Source of the DNA: WRGT01 sp942493035
Lineage (GTDB): Bacteria > Spirochaetota > UBA4802 > UBA5550
Assembly (NCBI GenBank): GCA_942493035.1
Contig: OW818666.1
Coordinates: forward strand, 62,001 to 126,000
Direction of reading: 5' to 3'
DNA: 64,000 nucleotides
Shown: positions 43,492 through 53,296 of the stretch, one piece after another
How positions within the stretch are numbered: position 1 is the first letter of the stretch
How the letters are laid out: the number at the start of each line of letters is the position of its first letter
Notes under the pieces: model-generated
Databases searched by the model: none
Seen by the model: only the letters and a program-made list of their open reading frames with translations
What the model was told of the DNA's origin: nothing
Translations under genes and position numbers: made by a program

Positions 43492-46146
43492 ATGACTACA
43501 CAGACAAGAATTCTTATTGCAGAAGAAGATAAAATAATTGCTGATCTGCTTGTGTTGAAGCTTGAATTGCTTAATTTTTTTATCGTTGGGGTCGCTCGCG
43601 ATGGAGAGGAAACTATACGTATAGCTGAAGAACTCTTCCCGGACATAGTGCTTATGGATGTCAATCTTAAAGGTGATTTGAATGGAATTGATGCAGCTGT
43701 AGTTTTAAAAAGGAGCCATCTACTCCCCGTAGTATTCCTTGCAGACATACTGGATTATTCTATTATATTGAAATCATGGGAGTGTGAATCATATGGCTAT
43801 ATGATAAAATCAACTTCTGATTCGATACTAAACGATGTGATCATTAATGTTCTCAACTATCATAAATTTGAAAACCAGCTTAAATCCCGGGTGGGGCTGC
43901 ATACTGATGCCGTAATATCTCATGAAATAATCATGAGAGAAATGAATGATGAAAATATATTTAAGCAGTTTCAGCAGAATCAGGAATTATTATTCAAGAT
44001 TACGGATGACTTTATTTTTGTACTTAATATGGAGATGAAAATTATTTATGTTAACCCCAGAGTTATTGACCGTCTGAATTACACGAATGAGGAGTTATAT
44101 GGGAATTCGATTTACAAAATTTTTCATGAGAAACTATTCTGTGTACAATCAGGAATAATCGACACGGTTTCCGTCGAGAATTGTTCCAATATGATTATCA
44201 CCGGATCCGGTGTACAGATCCCTGTTGAAACAATTGTCAGGCCTGGTACATGGGGTAATAAACAGGCGAAATTTGTAATAGCAAAGGAGTTATACCGCTT
44301 GAAATTGCCGGAGGAAAAATTTGCGAAATTATTTCATTTAAATCCTTCAGCATGCGGAGTAACAGATTTAAAATCCGGGATATATATTGAAGTCAATAGA
44401 GCATTTAATACACTATTCGGATTTGATAAGGATGATGTAATCGGAAAAACGCCTGTAGAGTTGGGGATGCTTACATTCGAACAAAGAGATTTTTTAATTG
44501 AGAAAATGGATAGTAACGGGAATGTAAATAATGTTGAGATTGTTCTAAATTCGAAAACGGGTGAGAACAGGTACGTGCTGCTGTCATCAGAAAATATCTA
44601 TATGCAGGAAAAAAAATACAGGTTTACTGTAGTGCATGATATTACTGAACGCAAGAACATGGAACTGATTCTTTTACACAGCAGGGAACAGATACGTGAA
44701 GTCCTTGAGAATTCGATCAATGCTTCATACAAAAGACACCTGAAAACTAATTCTTATGATTACATGAGTCCTGTTTTTTCCGTAATAACGGGATATACTC
44801 CGGATGAATTAAAAGCATTTCCGTTTGAAACTATTATGAGTTTTGTACATCCTGAAGACCGGGCTGAAATCGAAAGGGTTGTATCTGAATCGTTTTCAGC
44901 TGTTGAAGCATCGTCTTACAAACTGGAATATCGTTTTAAACACAAGGATGGGGAGTATCGCTGGTTACTGGACCAGTTCACCATTCTCAGAAACAATGAT
45001 GGTGTGCCGATAACATGTATCGGCAGTGTAGGTGATATAACAAGGAGTAAAATGGCCGAAAAAATGATGTTGGAAAAAACGAGTCTTTTAAATTCGATAA
45101 TCGAAACTACATCAGATGCAGTATTTGTTAAAAACATAGATGGACGTTATATTCTGATTAATAACAGTGCACTGGATTTTGTTGGAATGAATAGAGCGGA
45201 TGTGATCGGAAAAGATGACAGGTATATTTTTTCTGCATCGGATGTTGAAGTAGTTATGCATAATGACTGTGTAGTTATCGATGAGGGGAGGGTTAAAACC
45301 TTCGAAGAATATGTGAAAGTTTCTTCCGGGGAAATTTTCACATTTCTCAGTTCAAAAGGGCCAGTGTATGATTCAAACGGAAAAATAACCGGGACTTTCG
45401 GAATCGCCCGGGACATTACTATGAGGAAAAAGAATGAATATGAACTTGAACTGTATAGGGATCACCTTGAAGATCTTATCAAATACAGGACCAGGGAATT
45501 ATTGGAGAGTGAAGATGAGATCAGGCGTCTTAACCAGAACATAATGAATTTTCAGGAAGAGGAGAGGCAGAGGATTGCCAGAGATCTGCATGACAGTGTC
45601 GGGCAGATAATCCTGGCTGCGAAAATTAATATTGATACATATAAAGAAGATCCACACCGTTTTGCCGACAGACTTGATATAGGACTGAACTTTCTTATTA
45701 TGGCAAGTCAGGAGCTGCGCGATATCTATATGAATCTCTACCCTTCAATTCTTGATGATCATGGTCTTGAAAAGTCTGTCAGGTGGCTTGTCGCTAATAT
45801 GCTGGAACCTGCGGGTCTTAAATCCGTTATTGAAATAAACCTCAATCCTTCACCCCCGCACAATATATGCATAAATCTATACAGAATAATTCAGGAGATT
45901 ATTTCAAATGTTTTAAAACATTCTGATGCCGGTAATTTTAGTCTGTCATTAATCTCCGATAAAAAAACTCTTAAACTAACCGCTACGGATGACGGTAAGG
46001 GATTTGGTGAAGAGACGGGTGGCGGGATTACATCGGGATGCGGTTTGTCAAATATCAGGAACCGTGTGCGTCATCTGAATGGATCGGTGTCAATAGAGAT
46101 GAATAGATGTCCGGGAACCAGTATGGATATCATAATAGAATTATAA
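43492..46146 (+). CDS. Receiver/multi-PAS hybrid histidine kinase (HisKA_3 type)
   Basis: An 884-residue soluble kinase from ATG at 43492 (GAGGAG upstream). Receiver domain 1-125 with Asp56 (DIVLMDVNL); then about four PAS domains (roughly 160-270, 275-390, 395-525, 530-650: YVNPRVIDRLNYTNEELYG, YIEVNRAFNTLFGFDKDDVIG, SPVFSVITGYTPDELKAF, LINNSALDFVGMNRADVIG); a HisKA_3 dimerisation domain with RIARDLHDSVGQIILAAK; and an HATPase domain (ISNVLKHSDAG, DDGKGFG, GCGLSNIRNRV). This kinase class pairs with NarL-type regulators, and one lies at 56225-56884 beyond the chemotaxis genes. No TM segment, so it senses a cytosolic signal. Confidence 0.9.
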   Translation: MTTQTRILIAEEDKIIADLLVLKLELLNFFIVGVARDGEETIRIAEELFPDIVLMDVNLKGDLNGIDAAVVLKRSHLLPVVFLADILDYSIILKSWECESYGYMIKSTSDSILNDVIINVLNYHKFENQLKSRVGLHTDAVISHEIIMREMNDENIFKQFQQNQELLFKITDDFIFVLNMEMKIIYVNPRVIDRLNYTNEELYGNSIYKIFHEKLFCVQSGIIDTVSVENCSNMIITGSGVQIPVETIVRPGTWGNKQAKFVIAKELYRLKLPEEKFAKLFHLNPSACGVTDLKSGIYIEVNRAFNTLFGFDKDDVIGKTPVELGMLTFEQRDFLIEKMDSNGNVNNVEIVLNSKTGENRYVLLSSENIYMQEKKYRFTVVHDITERKNMELILLHSREQIREVLENSINASYKRHLKTNSYDYMSPVFSVITGYTPDELKAFPFETIMSFVHPEDRAEIERVVSESFSAVEASSYKLEYRFKHKDGEYRWLLDQFTILRNNDGVPITCIGSVGDITRSKMAEKMMLEKTSLLNSIIETTSDAVFVKNIDGRYILINNSALDFVGMNRADVIGKDDRYIFSASDVEVVMHNDCVVIDEGRVKTFEEYVKVSSGEIFTFLSSKGPVYDSNGKITGTFGIARDITMRKKNEYELELYRDHLEDLIKYRTRELLESEDEIRRLNQNIMNFQEEERQRIARDLHDSVGQIILAAKINIDTYKEDPHRFADRLDIGLNFLIMASQELRDIYMNLYPSILDDHGLEKSVRWLVANMLEPAGLKSVIEINLNPSPPHNICINLYRIIQEIISNVLKHSDAGNFSLSLISDKKTLKLTATDDGKGFGEETGGGITSGCGLSNIRNRVRHLNGSVSIEMNRCPGTSMDIIIEL

Positions 46147-46436
46147 AAAAAGAAAAAATCCCCGTCACATCATCATTTATAATCTTTTAACATAATACTT
46201 ATCGGGTAACCGGCATAGATGGTAATATGGAGTGCGTTCTGATGTTTACACACCGAATTTGTATAAAAAATTATGTATAACGCAATTTTAAGGCAAAAAT
46301 TTTATTAAACTAAGTTAAATGCCTTATTGCCGGTCAGTTGGGACATCGTTATTATTCATTGTGAAATGCAGCTGAATGAGCAAAAATATTTAGTTCATCA
46401 GGGAATCATAATATTGTACCCGGTAAAGGTTCATAA

Positions 46437-46931
46437 ATGGGAATGACAGCGCAGCAGAAAAAGCAGACTAAAACAAGCGAAAGTAAAACAGAACAGTATG
46501 TGACATTTTCAATCAAGGATGAATTATACGGTATAGATGTCCGAAGGACTCAGGAAGTGATGAACCTCCCTCAGATTACAAAAGTCCCGAATACCATGCC
46601 CTTTATGAAGGGAGTAATTGATCTCAGAGGAATATTTATACCGCTTATTGATTTGAGAATCAAGTTTAAGATTGAGGAAAAGGGATACGACCAGAAGACA
46701 GTTATTATAATCATTGATGTGAAAAAAATTCCCTGCGGTATTATTGTTGATTCAGTATCGGATGTTGTAAACATTTATCTTGAAGAAGTACAGCATACAC
46801 CACACTTTGCTGCTGAAATTGAAAAGGATGCGGTTTCCGGTATAGGTAAAATCGGTGAGCGCCTTGTAATCGTTCTTGATGTGGATATGCTCCTTACTGA
46901 TGAAGAATTGTTTCTGATACGTGCTGAGTGA
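46437..46931 (+). CDS. cheW: CheW chemotaxis coupling protein (first copy)
   Basis: A 164-residue CheW: YVTFSIKDELYGIDVRRTQEVMN, ITKVPNTMPFMKGVIDLRGIFIPLIDLR, IIIIDVKKIPCGIIVDSVSDVV, ISGIGK-type turn (VSGIGKIGERLVIVLDVDMLL). A charged N-terminal tail of about 20 residues precedes the core. It links receptors to CheA. Its stop overlaps the start of the short CheR gene by 4 nt. The 290-nt gap before it holds no gene. Confidence 0.93.
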   Translation: MGMTAQQKKQTKTSESKTEQYVTFSIKDELYGIDVRRTQEVMNLPQITKVPNTMPFMKGVIDLRGIFIPLIDLRIKFKIEEKGYDQKTVIIIIDVKKIPCGIIVDSVSDVVNIYLEEVQHTPHFAAEIEKDAVSGIGKIGERLVIVLDVDMLLTDEELFLIRAE

Positions 46932-47545
46932 GGCTGAACATGGCCTTTACATATTTTTTTCGCGATATGCAGACCCTTGAAATGATACGGGACTATGCAG
47001 TCCCTTCCCTGAAATCCCGTGGCAATATAAATGTCTGGGATGCCGGATGTGCCATGGGCCCGGAACCATACTCTCTTGCAATCATGCTTCACGATTATCT
47101 GGGAGAAAATAATTTCAGAAAAGTAAAAATAACCGCAACGGATATCGACGGAAGCAATCTGTTCCGTAGTATAATTGAAAGGGGAGAGTACCCCCGCAAC
47201 CAGGTGGAGAGAATCCCATCGGCATACCTTGATAGATATTTTTCGAAAATTGATGACACTGACCACTACAGAATCTCCGAAGACCTTACCGGGGCAATTG
47301 AATTTATAAAGCATGACCTTCTTACGCTGAATCCGGTTTGTGATAATTTTAATCTTATACTCTGCAAGAATGTTCTTCTCCATTTTTCTTATGAGGAGAG
47401 GATCAGGGTAATCAGAATGTTTTATGATAACCTTTCCGAAGGGGGTTACTTCGTGTCTGAACAGACACAGAAGCTTCCCGCTGAACTTGAAGACTGTTTT
47501 GAGCAGGTGGTACCTAATGCACAGATTTACAGGAAGGTGAATTGA
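46928..47545 (+). CDS. Short CheR-type methyltransferase lacking the N-terminal domain
   Basis: A 205-residue SAM-dependent methyltransferase with the CheR catalytic domain only: TYFFRDMQTLEMI, the SAM site VWDAGCAMGPEPYSLAI, TATDIDGSNL, and FNLILCKNVLLHFSYEERIRVIRMF. The N-terminal all-helical receptor-docking domain of normal CheR (about 70 residues) is absent. Start GTG at 46928 (GTGA overlap with cheW) or ATG at 46940. A full-length CheR is encoded at 50011, so this one may methylate a different receptor or be regulatory. Confidence 0.85.
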   Translation: MRLNMAFTYFFRDMQTLEMIRDYAVPSLKSRGNINVWDAGCAMGPEPYSLAIMLHDYLGENNFRKVKITATDIDGSNLFRSIIERGEYPRNQVERIPSAYLDRYFSKIDDTDHYRISEDLTGAIEFIKHDLLTLNPVCDNFNLILCKNVLLHFSYEERIRVIRMFYDNLSEGGYFVSEQTQKLPAELEDCFEQVVPNAQIYRKVN

Positions 47546-47552
47546 TGACCTC

Positions 47553-47656
47553 ACCCCCCAACCCCCTCTCCACATGGAGAGGGGGAGGTAGAGCGAGATA
47601 ATATTTTCTAATTTCCCCTTCTCTTTGATGGGAAGGGGGTTCGGGGGATGGGGGCT
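47553..47656. repeat. C/T-rich nested hairpin repeat
   Basis: A perfect inner hairpin CCCCCTCTCC-ACAT-GGAGAGGGGG (47562-47585) and a second half (47614-47656) whose GGGAAGGGGGTTCGGGGG can pair with the upstream CCCCCCAACCCCC. Begins 8 nt after the short cheR stop and lies before the MCP gene. Similar in style to 14801-14880. Confidence 0.55.
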
Positions 47657-47712
47657 TAAGATATTGGAACTAATAAAAAATTTTTTTAATATAAAAGTTC
47701 ATGGAGGATGCA

Positions 47713-49830
47713 ATGTTTAAAAATATGAAACTTGGAATTAAGGTGCTGGTGGGATTTGTTTTTTTAACAGTAATAGCTGGAATAATCGGTGTGATAGGAA
47801 CAGTGAATATCAGCAAGATCTCATCTGCAGATACTCTGCTGTATGAAAAGATGACAATACCGATTGAGCAGATGGGAAATATTGGAATGAATTTTCATAG
47901 AATCAGGGTCAATCTCCGTGACGCGCTTGCAGCGGAGAATCATGATGATACCGAAAAATACCTAAAACTCTCAAAAGAGCTATATGATAAAAATATTCAG
48001 ATTCTTTCAGAGTTTGAAAAATCAATTCTTACAGAAGATGGTAGAAAACAGTTCGAAGAATTAAAAAAAATAATGGATGCATATCTTGGTTATCAGGAGA
48101 AAATAAGTGATCTTACACGGCAGAATCGAGACCGCGAAGCATCGGTTTTATTATATGGAGAGGGTGGGGCAGCAGCCAAAAAGGTAATGGATGAAATTGA
48201 TAATCAGTTTGAAATTAAAACCAGATTAGCAAAATCAACCTCTGAGAATAATACAGCACTGGCGGGAACAGCCTCAACACTGATGTATACTCTTATAACA
48301 ATAGCGGTTATCTTCGCGGCTGTTATTACATTTATAATAATGAAAAATATTGCCGGAATAATTAAAGGGATGATGAAAGAGGTCGAGTTAATTACCAGAT
48401 CTGCCGTGGACGGCAAACTTGACGCGCGCGCAAACACTGCCGAAATCAATTTCGAATTCAGGGCAATCGGTGAGGGCCTGAACAAAATACTCGATGCAGT
48501 CATCGGTCCGCTGAATATTGCAGCGGAATATGTTGAACGGATATCAAAAGGTGATATCCCGCCAAGGATCACAGATACCTATCACGGCGATTTTAATGAG
48601 ATAAAAAATAATCTGAACTCATGCATAGATATTATGAACGGACTTCTCCAGGAGACAGGGAAGCTGATATCGGCTACCAGGGAGGGGAAACTTGAAACCC
48701 GCGGTAATTCGGATAGTTTTGCCGGAGGGTGGGGTGAGCTTGTAAAGGGTGTAAATGACCTGATAGAAGCCTTTGTTGCTCCCATAAATGTGACATCGGA
48801 TTATATCGACAAGATATCCAAGGGTGAACTTCCTGAGAAAATTACAGCCGAATACAAGGGCGATTTTGATGAAATTAAAAGAAACCTGAATACCTGTATA
48901 GAAGCACTGACGACATTTGCAATTGATGTGCAGACTGCAGCACGCCAGGTGGCGACCGGTAGCAGCGAAATGAGTTCGTCAGCAGAAGAGATGGCACAGA
49001 GCGCCAATGAGCAGTCCGCGAGCGTTGAGCAGGTGTCGAGTTCAATGGAAGAGATGAACAGTTCGGTTGTACAGAATGCTGATAACGCCAGACAGACCGC
49101 GGCTATTTCAATCAAGGCATCTAAGGATGCAAAGGAGGGTGGCATTGCAGTTGAAGAGACAGTAAAAGCAATGAAGAGTATTGCTGAAAAGATAGCCGTA
49201 ATAGAGGATATAGCCGCACAGACCAATATGCTGGCGCTTAATGCGGCGATTGAGGCAGCCCGGGCGGGTGATCACGGTAAAGGATTCGCCGTTGTCGCGG
49301 GCGAGGTTAGAAATCTTGCCGAAAGAAGCGGAAACGCGGCAAAGGAGATTAATAATCTTTCTGTGCAGAGTGTTGCAGTGGCGGAGAAAGCCGGAAAGCT
49401 TATAGAGGAGATTGTTCCTCAGATACAAAAAACCGCAGAGCTTGTTCAGGAGATTAACGCATCAAGTTCCGAACAGGCAAACGGAATCGCGCAGGTTACA
49501 CAGGCGGTTGAGCAGCTTGATAAGGGTATACAGCAGAGCGCTGCCGCAACTGAGGAGATGGCGTCAACCACTGAGGAGCTTCTCAGTCAGGCGGAACAGC
49601 TTCAGCAGTCAGCGTCATTCTTTAAAGTCAAAATTGATGGAAAACTGCTTGATAACAGTTTCAGCCGTCCTGCCGCTAAAACATTATCCGGGGGGAATGG
49701 CCGGCAGAGCGGAACCAAAAGTCCGGGGAAACATACTATAGTTCATACGCCGGATCACAGCGATTCATCAAACGGTTACGGCGGGGTTACTTTAAAAATG
49801 TCACCGGATGATGGCTTTGAGAAGTACTGA
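47713..49830 (+). CDS. Methyl-accepting chemotaxis protein with 4-helix sensor and tandem HAMP modules
   Basis: A 705-residue receptor, start ATG at 47713 with GGAGG upstream. TM1 (about 10-30), a periplasmic four-helix-bundle sensor (to about 185), TM2 (about 192-218), a first HAMP, then at least two further HAMP-like repeats with the recurring motif KGDIPPRITDTYHGDFNEIK / KGELPEKITAEYKGDFDEIK, and the signalling domain with the conserved hairpin AAQTNMLALNAAIEAARAGD. No C-terminal pentapeptide tether for CheR/CheB is seen. Signals through CheA/CheW encoded around it; ligand unknown. Confidence 0.93.
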   Translation: MFKNMKLGIKVLVGFVFLTVIAGIIGVIGTVNISKISSADTLLYEKMTIPIEQMGNIGMNFHRIRVNLRDALAAENHDDTEKYLKLSKELYDKNIQILSEFEKSILTEDGRKQFEELKKIMDAYLGYQEKISDLTRQNRDREASVLLYGEGGAAAKKVMDEIDNQFEIKTRLAKSTSENNTALAGTASTLMYTLITIAVIFAAVITFIIMKNIAGIIKGMMKEVELITRSAVDGKLDARANTAEINFEFRAIGEGLNKILDAVIGPLNIAAEYVERISKGDIPPRITDTYHGDFNEIKNNLNSCIDIMNGLLQETGKLISATREGKLETRGNSDSFAGGWGELVKGVNDLIEAFVAPINVTSDYIDKISKGELPEKITAEYKGDFDEIKRNLNTCIEALTTFAIDVQTAARQVATGSSEMSSSAEEMAQSANEQSASVEQVSSSMEEMNSSVVQNADNARQTAAISIKASKDAKEGGIAVEETVKAMKSIAEKIAVIEDIAAQTNMLALNAAIEAARAGDHGKGFAVVAGEVRNLAERSGNAAKEINNLSVQSVAVAEKAGKLIEEIVPQIQKTAELVQEINASSSEQANGIAQVTQAVEQLDKGIQQSAAATEEMASTTEELLSQAEQLQQSASFFKVKIDGKLLDNSFSRPAAKTLSGGNGRQSGTKSPGKHTIVHTPDHSDSSNGYGGVTLKMSPDDGFEKY

Positions 49831-50010
49831 GGATAACCGGATATTCAATACACTTATCGGTTCACGCACCACGGTCGTTGGAAGGGATTGAGCGCTTGAA
49901 GAATTAATACATCAAAACGCTATATCAGCTTTTACCATTGGGGTTGAGTAGGCCGGGGAGTTAAGGAAGATGTGGGGATTTAAATTCTGACAAAGGAGGT
50001 GAAAAAACTG

Positions 50011-50940
50011 ATGCGTGACGAATTAAGCATAAGAGTAAATGACATATATTCCGGGGCAAATATTACCGGTATGAGTGACAGAGAATTTTCGCTTTTCAGT
50101 TCACTTATTTATAACAATCTTGGAATAAAAATGCCCCCGATAAAAAAACTTATGCTTACTTCAAGACTCAACAAAAGACTTAAAGCACTCGAACTGAATA
50201 CCTTCGGGGATTACTACGATTTTTTGTGCAGTGACAAGGGGAGGTCTGAAGAGTTCAGCAGAATGATTGATGCAGTAACTACAAATAAAACAGAGTTTTT
50301 CCGTGAACCGGATCATTTTGGCATACTTATAAAAAAAGTTTTACCCGACCTGGTTGAATCGGAATTGTTTCTTGAGAGAAAAATGGTTAATATATGGAGC
50401 GCGGGATGTTCCAGCGGCGAGGAGGCCTATACTATTGCTATGGTCATGTCGGAATATTTCTCCGGCAGGAACAGCAGTTTCAGCATCCTCGCCACGGACA
50501 TCTCTTCAAGAGTTTTGCAGGCAGGTTATGATGCCATATATTCTGAAAGTGTAATAGAACCCATTCCGTCGATGCTGAGAAAAAAATATCTTATGCGGGG
50601 TACCGGCGATAAACGGGGTCTGTTCAGGATAATACCGTCTCTGAGAGAGCGCGTTACTTTCAGGCAGCTTAATCTTATAGACAGCCGGTTTGAAGTACCC
50701 GAAGTAATCGATATTATCTTCTGCAGAAATGTCATAATTTATTTTGATAAAAATACACAGATGGAACTGTTCCGGAAGCTGTACAGTCATCTGGCTCCGG
50801 GGGGATACCTGTTTATAGGGAGTTCTGAAAGTCTCTACGGGGTAAACAGTGATTTCATTCCCGCGGGACCGACTGTCTACAGAAAACCTTTCATGCGGAC
50901 CGGATCAAAGGGCATTCAGGAGGACCATTCCGGTGAATAA
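50011..50940 (+). CDS. cheR: CheR chemotaxis methyltransferase
   Basis: A 309-residue protein. ATG at 50011 is preferred: the GTG at 49999 lies inside the AAAGGAGG ribosome-binding site. The N-terminal CheR domain (FSLFSSLIYNNLGIKMPPIKKLMLTSRLNKRLKAL) and the SAM domain (TTNKTEFFREPDHF, IWSAGCSSGEEAYTIAM, ILATDISSRVL, DIIFCRNVIIYFD, LFIGSSESLYG) are both complete. It methylates receptor glutamates. The 3' end overlaps cheB by 8 nt. Confidence 0.95.
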   Translation: MRDELSIRVNDIYSGANITGMSDREFSLFSSLIYNNLGIKMPPIKKLMLTSRLNKRLKALELNTFGDYYDFLCSDKGRSEEFSRMIDAVTTNKTEFFREPDHFGILIKKVLPDLVESELFLERKMVNIWSAGCSSGEEAYTIAMVMSEYFSGRNSSFSILATDISSRVLQAGYDAIYSESVIEPIPSMLRKKYLMRGTGDKRGLFRIIPSLRERVTFRQLNLIDSRFEVPEVIDIIFCRNVIIYFDKNTQMELFRKLYSHLAPGGYLFIGSSESLYGVNSDFIPAGPTVYRKPFMRTGSKGIQEDHSGE

Positions 50941-52039
50941 AAAAATCAGAGTGCTTGTTGTTGATGACTCCGCTGTCGTGCGTCAGGTGATGAAGGAGAT
51001 TCTGGAGACAGACGGTGATATCGAAGTAATGGGGATGGCCGCGGACCCCTTTATCGCGGCAGAGAAAATACGGAAAGAGATACCGGATGTGATAACGCTT
51101 GATGTGGAGATGCCGCGTATGGACGGGCTTACATTTTTACATAAAGTTATGACGCAGCACCCTATTCCGGTTGTTATATGTTCGAGCCTGACCACAGAAG
51201 GGGCCGGGACAACACTTAGGGCCCTTGAACTTGGAGCAGTCGAAATTGTGGCCAAACCCAGGATGGGGGTCCGGCAGTTTATAGAGGAGTCGAAAATACG
51301 GATATGTGATGCGGTAAAGGCGGCTTCACAGGCCAGCCCCATGGCTGCGGTTCACAGCCGAAGTATTGCCTGTACTGAAAAATTTAATGCCGATGTAATC
51401 ATACCCCGTGTACAGCAGAACGCAATGATAAGGACAACTGAAAAAATTGTAGCAGTGGGTGCATCCACAGGCGGAACAGAAGCCCTTCGCATATTTCTTG
51501 AAGGAATGCCCGATGATTGTCCCGGACTGGTGATAGTTCAGCATATGCCTGAAAATTTCACCAGGGCCTTCGCCGAGCGCCTTAACGGCATATGCAGAAT
51601 TGAAGTAAAGGAAGCTGAAGATAATGATACAATCCTTCGGGGGAGAGCATTGATAGCGCCGGGGAACAGGCATCTGCTGATTAAACGGAGCGGGGCAAGG
51701 TATTATGTGGAGATCAGTGACGGACCGCTGGTGTCGAGGCATCGGCCTTCAGTAGATGTACTGTTCAGGTCGGCGGCACAGTATGCCGGATCTAATGTAA
51801 TAGGTGTTATTATGACCGGTATGGGAGATGACGGGGCAAGAGGTATGCTTGAGATGAAGCAGGCCGGGGCGTATAATATTGCTCAGGATGAAAAGAGCTG
51901 CGTAATTTTTGGTATGCCCAATGAAGCGATAAAACTCAGTGCGGTTGATAAAATTCTTCCGCTCGGATCTATTGCCGGAGCAGTGATCAGGGAGTATGAA
52001 AATCAGTTCAGAGGAGGTTGTGCCGGTGGAAATAATTGA
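50933..52039 (+). CDS. cheB: CheB protein-glutamate methylesterase/deamidase
   Basis: A 368-residue response regulator, start GTG at 50933 with CAGGAGGA about 8 nt before; the longer frame from 50849 lies within cheR. Receiver domain with phospho-acceptor Asp57 (ITLDVEMPRMDG), then the esterase domain with GASTGGTEALR (Ser), VQHMPENFTRAFAERLN (His) and MTGMGDDGARGM (Asp). It removes methyl groups from receptors. It overlaps the second cheW gene. Confidence 0.95.
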   Translation: MNKKIRVLVVDDSAVVRQVMKEILETDGDIEVMGMAADPFIAAEKIRKEIPDVITLDVEMPRMDGLTFLHKVMTQHPIPVVICSSLTTEGAGTTLRALELGAVEIVAKPRMGVRQFIEESKIRICDAVKAASQASPMAAVHSRSIACTEKFNADVIIPRVQQNAMIRTTEKIVAVGASTGGTEALRIFLEGMPDDCPGLVIVQHMPENFTRAFAERLNGICRIEVKEAEDNDTILRGRALIAPGNRHLLIKRSGARYYVEISDGPLVSRHRPSVDVLFRSAAQYAGSNVIGVIMTGMGDDGARGMLEMKQAGAYNIAQDEKSCVIFGMPNEAIKLSAVDKILPLGSIAGAVIREYENQFRGGCAGGNN

Positions 52040-52574
52040 TGGGGCTGAAGGGGTTATCACTCAGAGGATGGATATTGAAAATCCGGGTCCTGCCGGTAAT
52101 GTTATGACGGAGCAGGGTAATGCAGTTCTTTATCTTACATTTTTAATAGGTAATGACATTTTCGGAATTCCGGTTGGCGAGATAAGAGAGGTTATTGAGT
52201 ACAGAAAGGTTTTCAAAGTGCCGAGGACCCCATGTTTTATCAAGGGCGTGATAAACTTGCGCGGAGAAGTAGTTCCCGTAATAGACCTGAATTCACGATT
52301 TTACAGCTTATCTTCAGTGATACGGCCAGCAACATCTGTTGTAATAATAGAAGTTGCTGATGAAAACCAGAAAATTCCCATAGGTGTCATGATTGATTCA
52401 GTAAAGGCTGTAACTGAAATTTACGAAAGCAGCATCGAAGCTGTTCCGGAAATCGGCAGCAGGTTAAGATCTGATTTTGTTCACGGTATCGGTAAGGTGG
52501 ATGAAAAATTTGTAATTCTGCTGAAGATGAATACCATACTGGATCTGGCTGAGCTTTCTGATCCAGATGCTTGA
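52026..52574 (+). CDS. CheW chemotaxis coupling protein (second copy)
   Basis: A 182-residue CheW, start GTG at 52026 with GAGGAGG upstream (GTG 52020 and ATG 51996 are less likely, the latter being inside cheB and before the ribosome-binding site). Core motifs: YLTFLIGNDIFGIPVGEIREVIEY, KVPRTPCFIKGVINLRGEVVPVIDL, IPIGVMIDSVKAVTEI, VHGIGKVDEKFVILL. An N-terminal extension of about 30 residues precedes the core. A second CheW in one cluster suggests selective coupling to receptors. Confidence 0.9.
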   Translation: MEIIDGAEGVITQRMDIENPGPAGNVMTEQGNAVLYLTFLIGNDIFGIPVGEIREVIEYRKVFKVPRTPCFIKGVINLRGEVVPVIDLNSRFYSLSSVIRPATSVVIIEVADENQKIPIGVMIDSVKAVTEIYESSIEAVPEIGSRLRSDFVHGIGKVDEKFVILLKMNTILDLAELSDPDA

Positions 52575-52596
52575 AATTTAAAATCCGGAGGATGGT

Positions 52597-52965
52597 GTGT
52601 CAAAAAAAATAATGATAGTAGATGATTCCAATGCAGTCAGGCAATCACTGAAATCGGTTTTACAGTTCGGGGGCTATGATGTAGTTGAAGCGGCAAATGG
52701 TATGGATGCTCTGATGTTGATGAAAGAGCACTCTATAGGACTCTTTATATCAGATATAAATATGCCCGAAATGGATGGTATAACTCTCCTTAAAAAAATT
52801 AAGGATGATAAAAATTATAAGTTTACTCCCGTTATAATGCTTACGACAGAATCGAGTGGTGATGATATAAACCGGGGGAAAGAAGCGGGTGCCAGGGCGT
52901 GGATGATAAAACCTTTCCAGCCTGAACAGCTGCTTGCTGCTGTTAAAACACTATATGCAGTCTGA
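52597..52965 (+). CDS. cheY: CheY-type single-domain response regulator
   Basis: A 122-residue receiver with IMIVDDSNAVRQSL, phospho-acceptor Asp53 (FISDINMPEMDG), switch Thr in MLTTESSG and Lys in MIKPFQP. GGAGG precedes the GTG start. It sits 22 nt after the second cheW and just before the STAS and cheA genes, so it is the likely output of this CheA. Confidence 0.93.
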   Translation: MSKKIMIVDDSNAVRQSLKSVLQFGGYDVVEAANGMDALMLMKEHSIGLFISDINMPEMDGITLLKKIKDDKNYKFTPVIMLTTESSGDDINRGKEAGARAWMIKPFQPEQLLAAVKTLYAV

Positions 52966-52988
52966 TTATTGTAATGTGAGGGTATGCA

Positions 52989-53282
52989 ATGAAACTTAAA
53001 ATATCCAGAAAGAAAACAGATAACAGCGAACTGTACTTTTCACTGAAAGGCGAGATGAGTGTGTATACCGTTACTAAACTAAAGGAGTTTTTAACAGGTG
53101 AACTGGAGTCGTCTTCAGGATTAAGGCTGGAACTCACCGGTGTTGATGAGGCCGATTCCGCTGCTTTTCAGCTGCTTCTGTATTTAAAACGTGAAGCGGA
53201 AAATGCCGGCAAGTTTTTCCATGTGACCGGAATGAACAGCAGACTTAAATCGATTTTCACTCTCTATAAAGAAATAGTATAG
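52989..53282 (+). CDS. STAS-domain protein (anti-sigma-factor-antagonist-like)
   Basis: A 97-residue protein of the SpoIIAA/MlaB type: LYFSLKGEMSVYTVTKLKEFLTGEL, LRLELTGVDEADSAAFQLLLYLKREAENAG, HVTGMNSRLKSIFTLY. The serine in ADSAAF is at the position phosphorylated in classical antagonists. It has no kinase partner nearby other than CheA, 14 nt downstream. STAS genes in chemotaxis clusters are known but their role is unclear. Confidence 0.88.
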   Translation: MKLKISRKKTDNSELYFSLKGEMSVYTVTKLKEFLTGELESSSGLRLELTGVDEADSAAFQLLLYLKREAENAGKFFHVTGMNSRLKSIFTLYKEIV

Positions 53283-53296
53283 GACGGGGGAGCATT

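Noticed and set aside
46775..47575. A 266-codon minus-strand open frame opposite cheW and the short cheR
   Set aside because: The plus-strand genes have clear domains and overlap each other; the antisense translation shows no family, no ribosome-binding site and unnatural composition.
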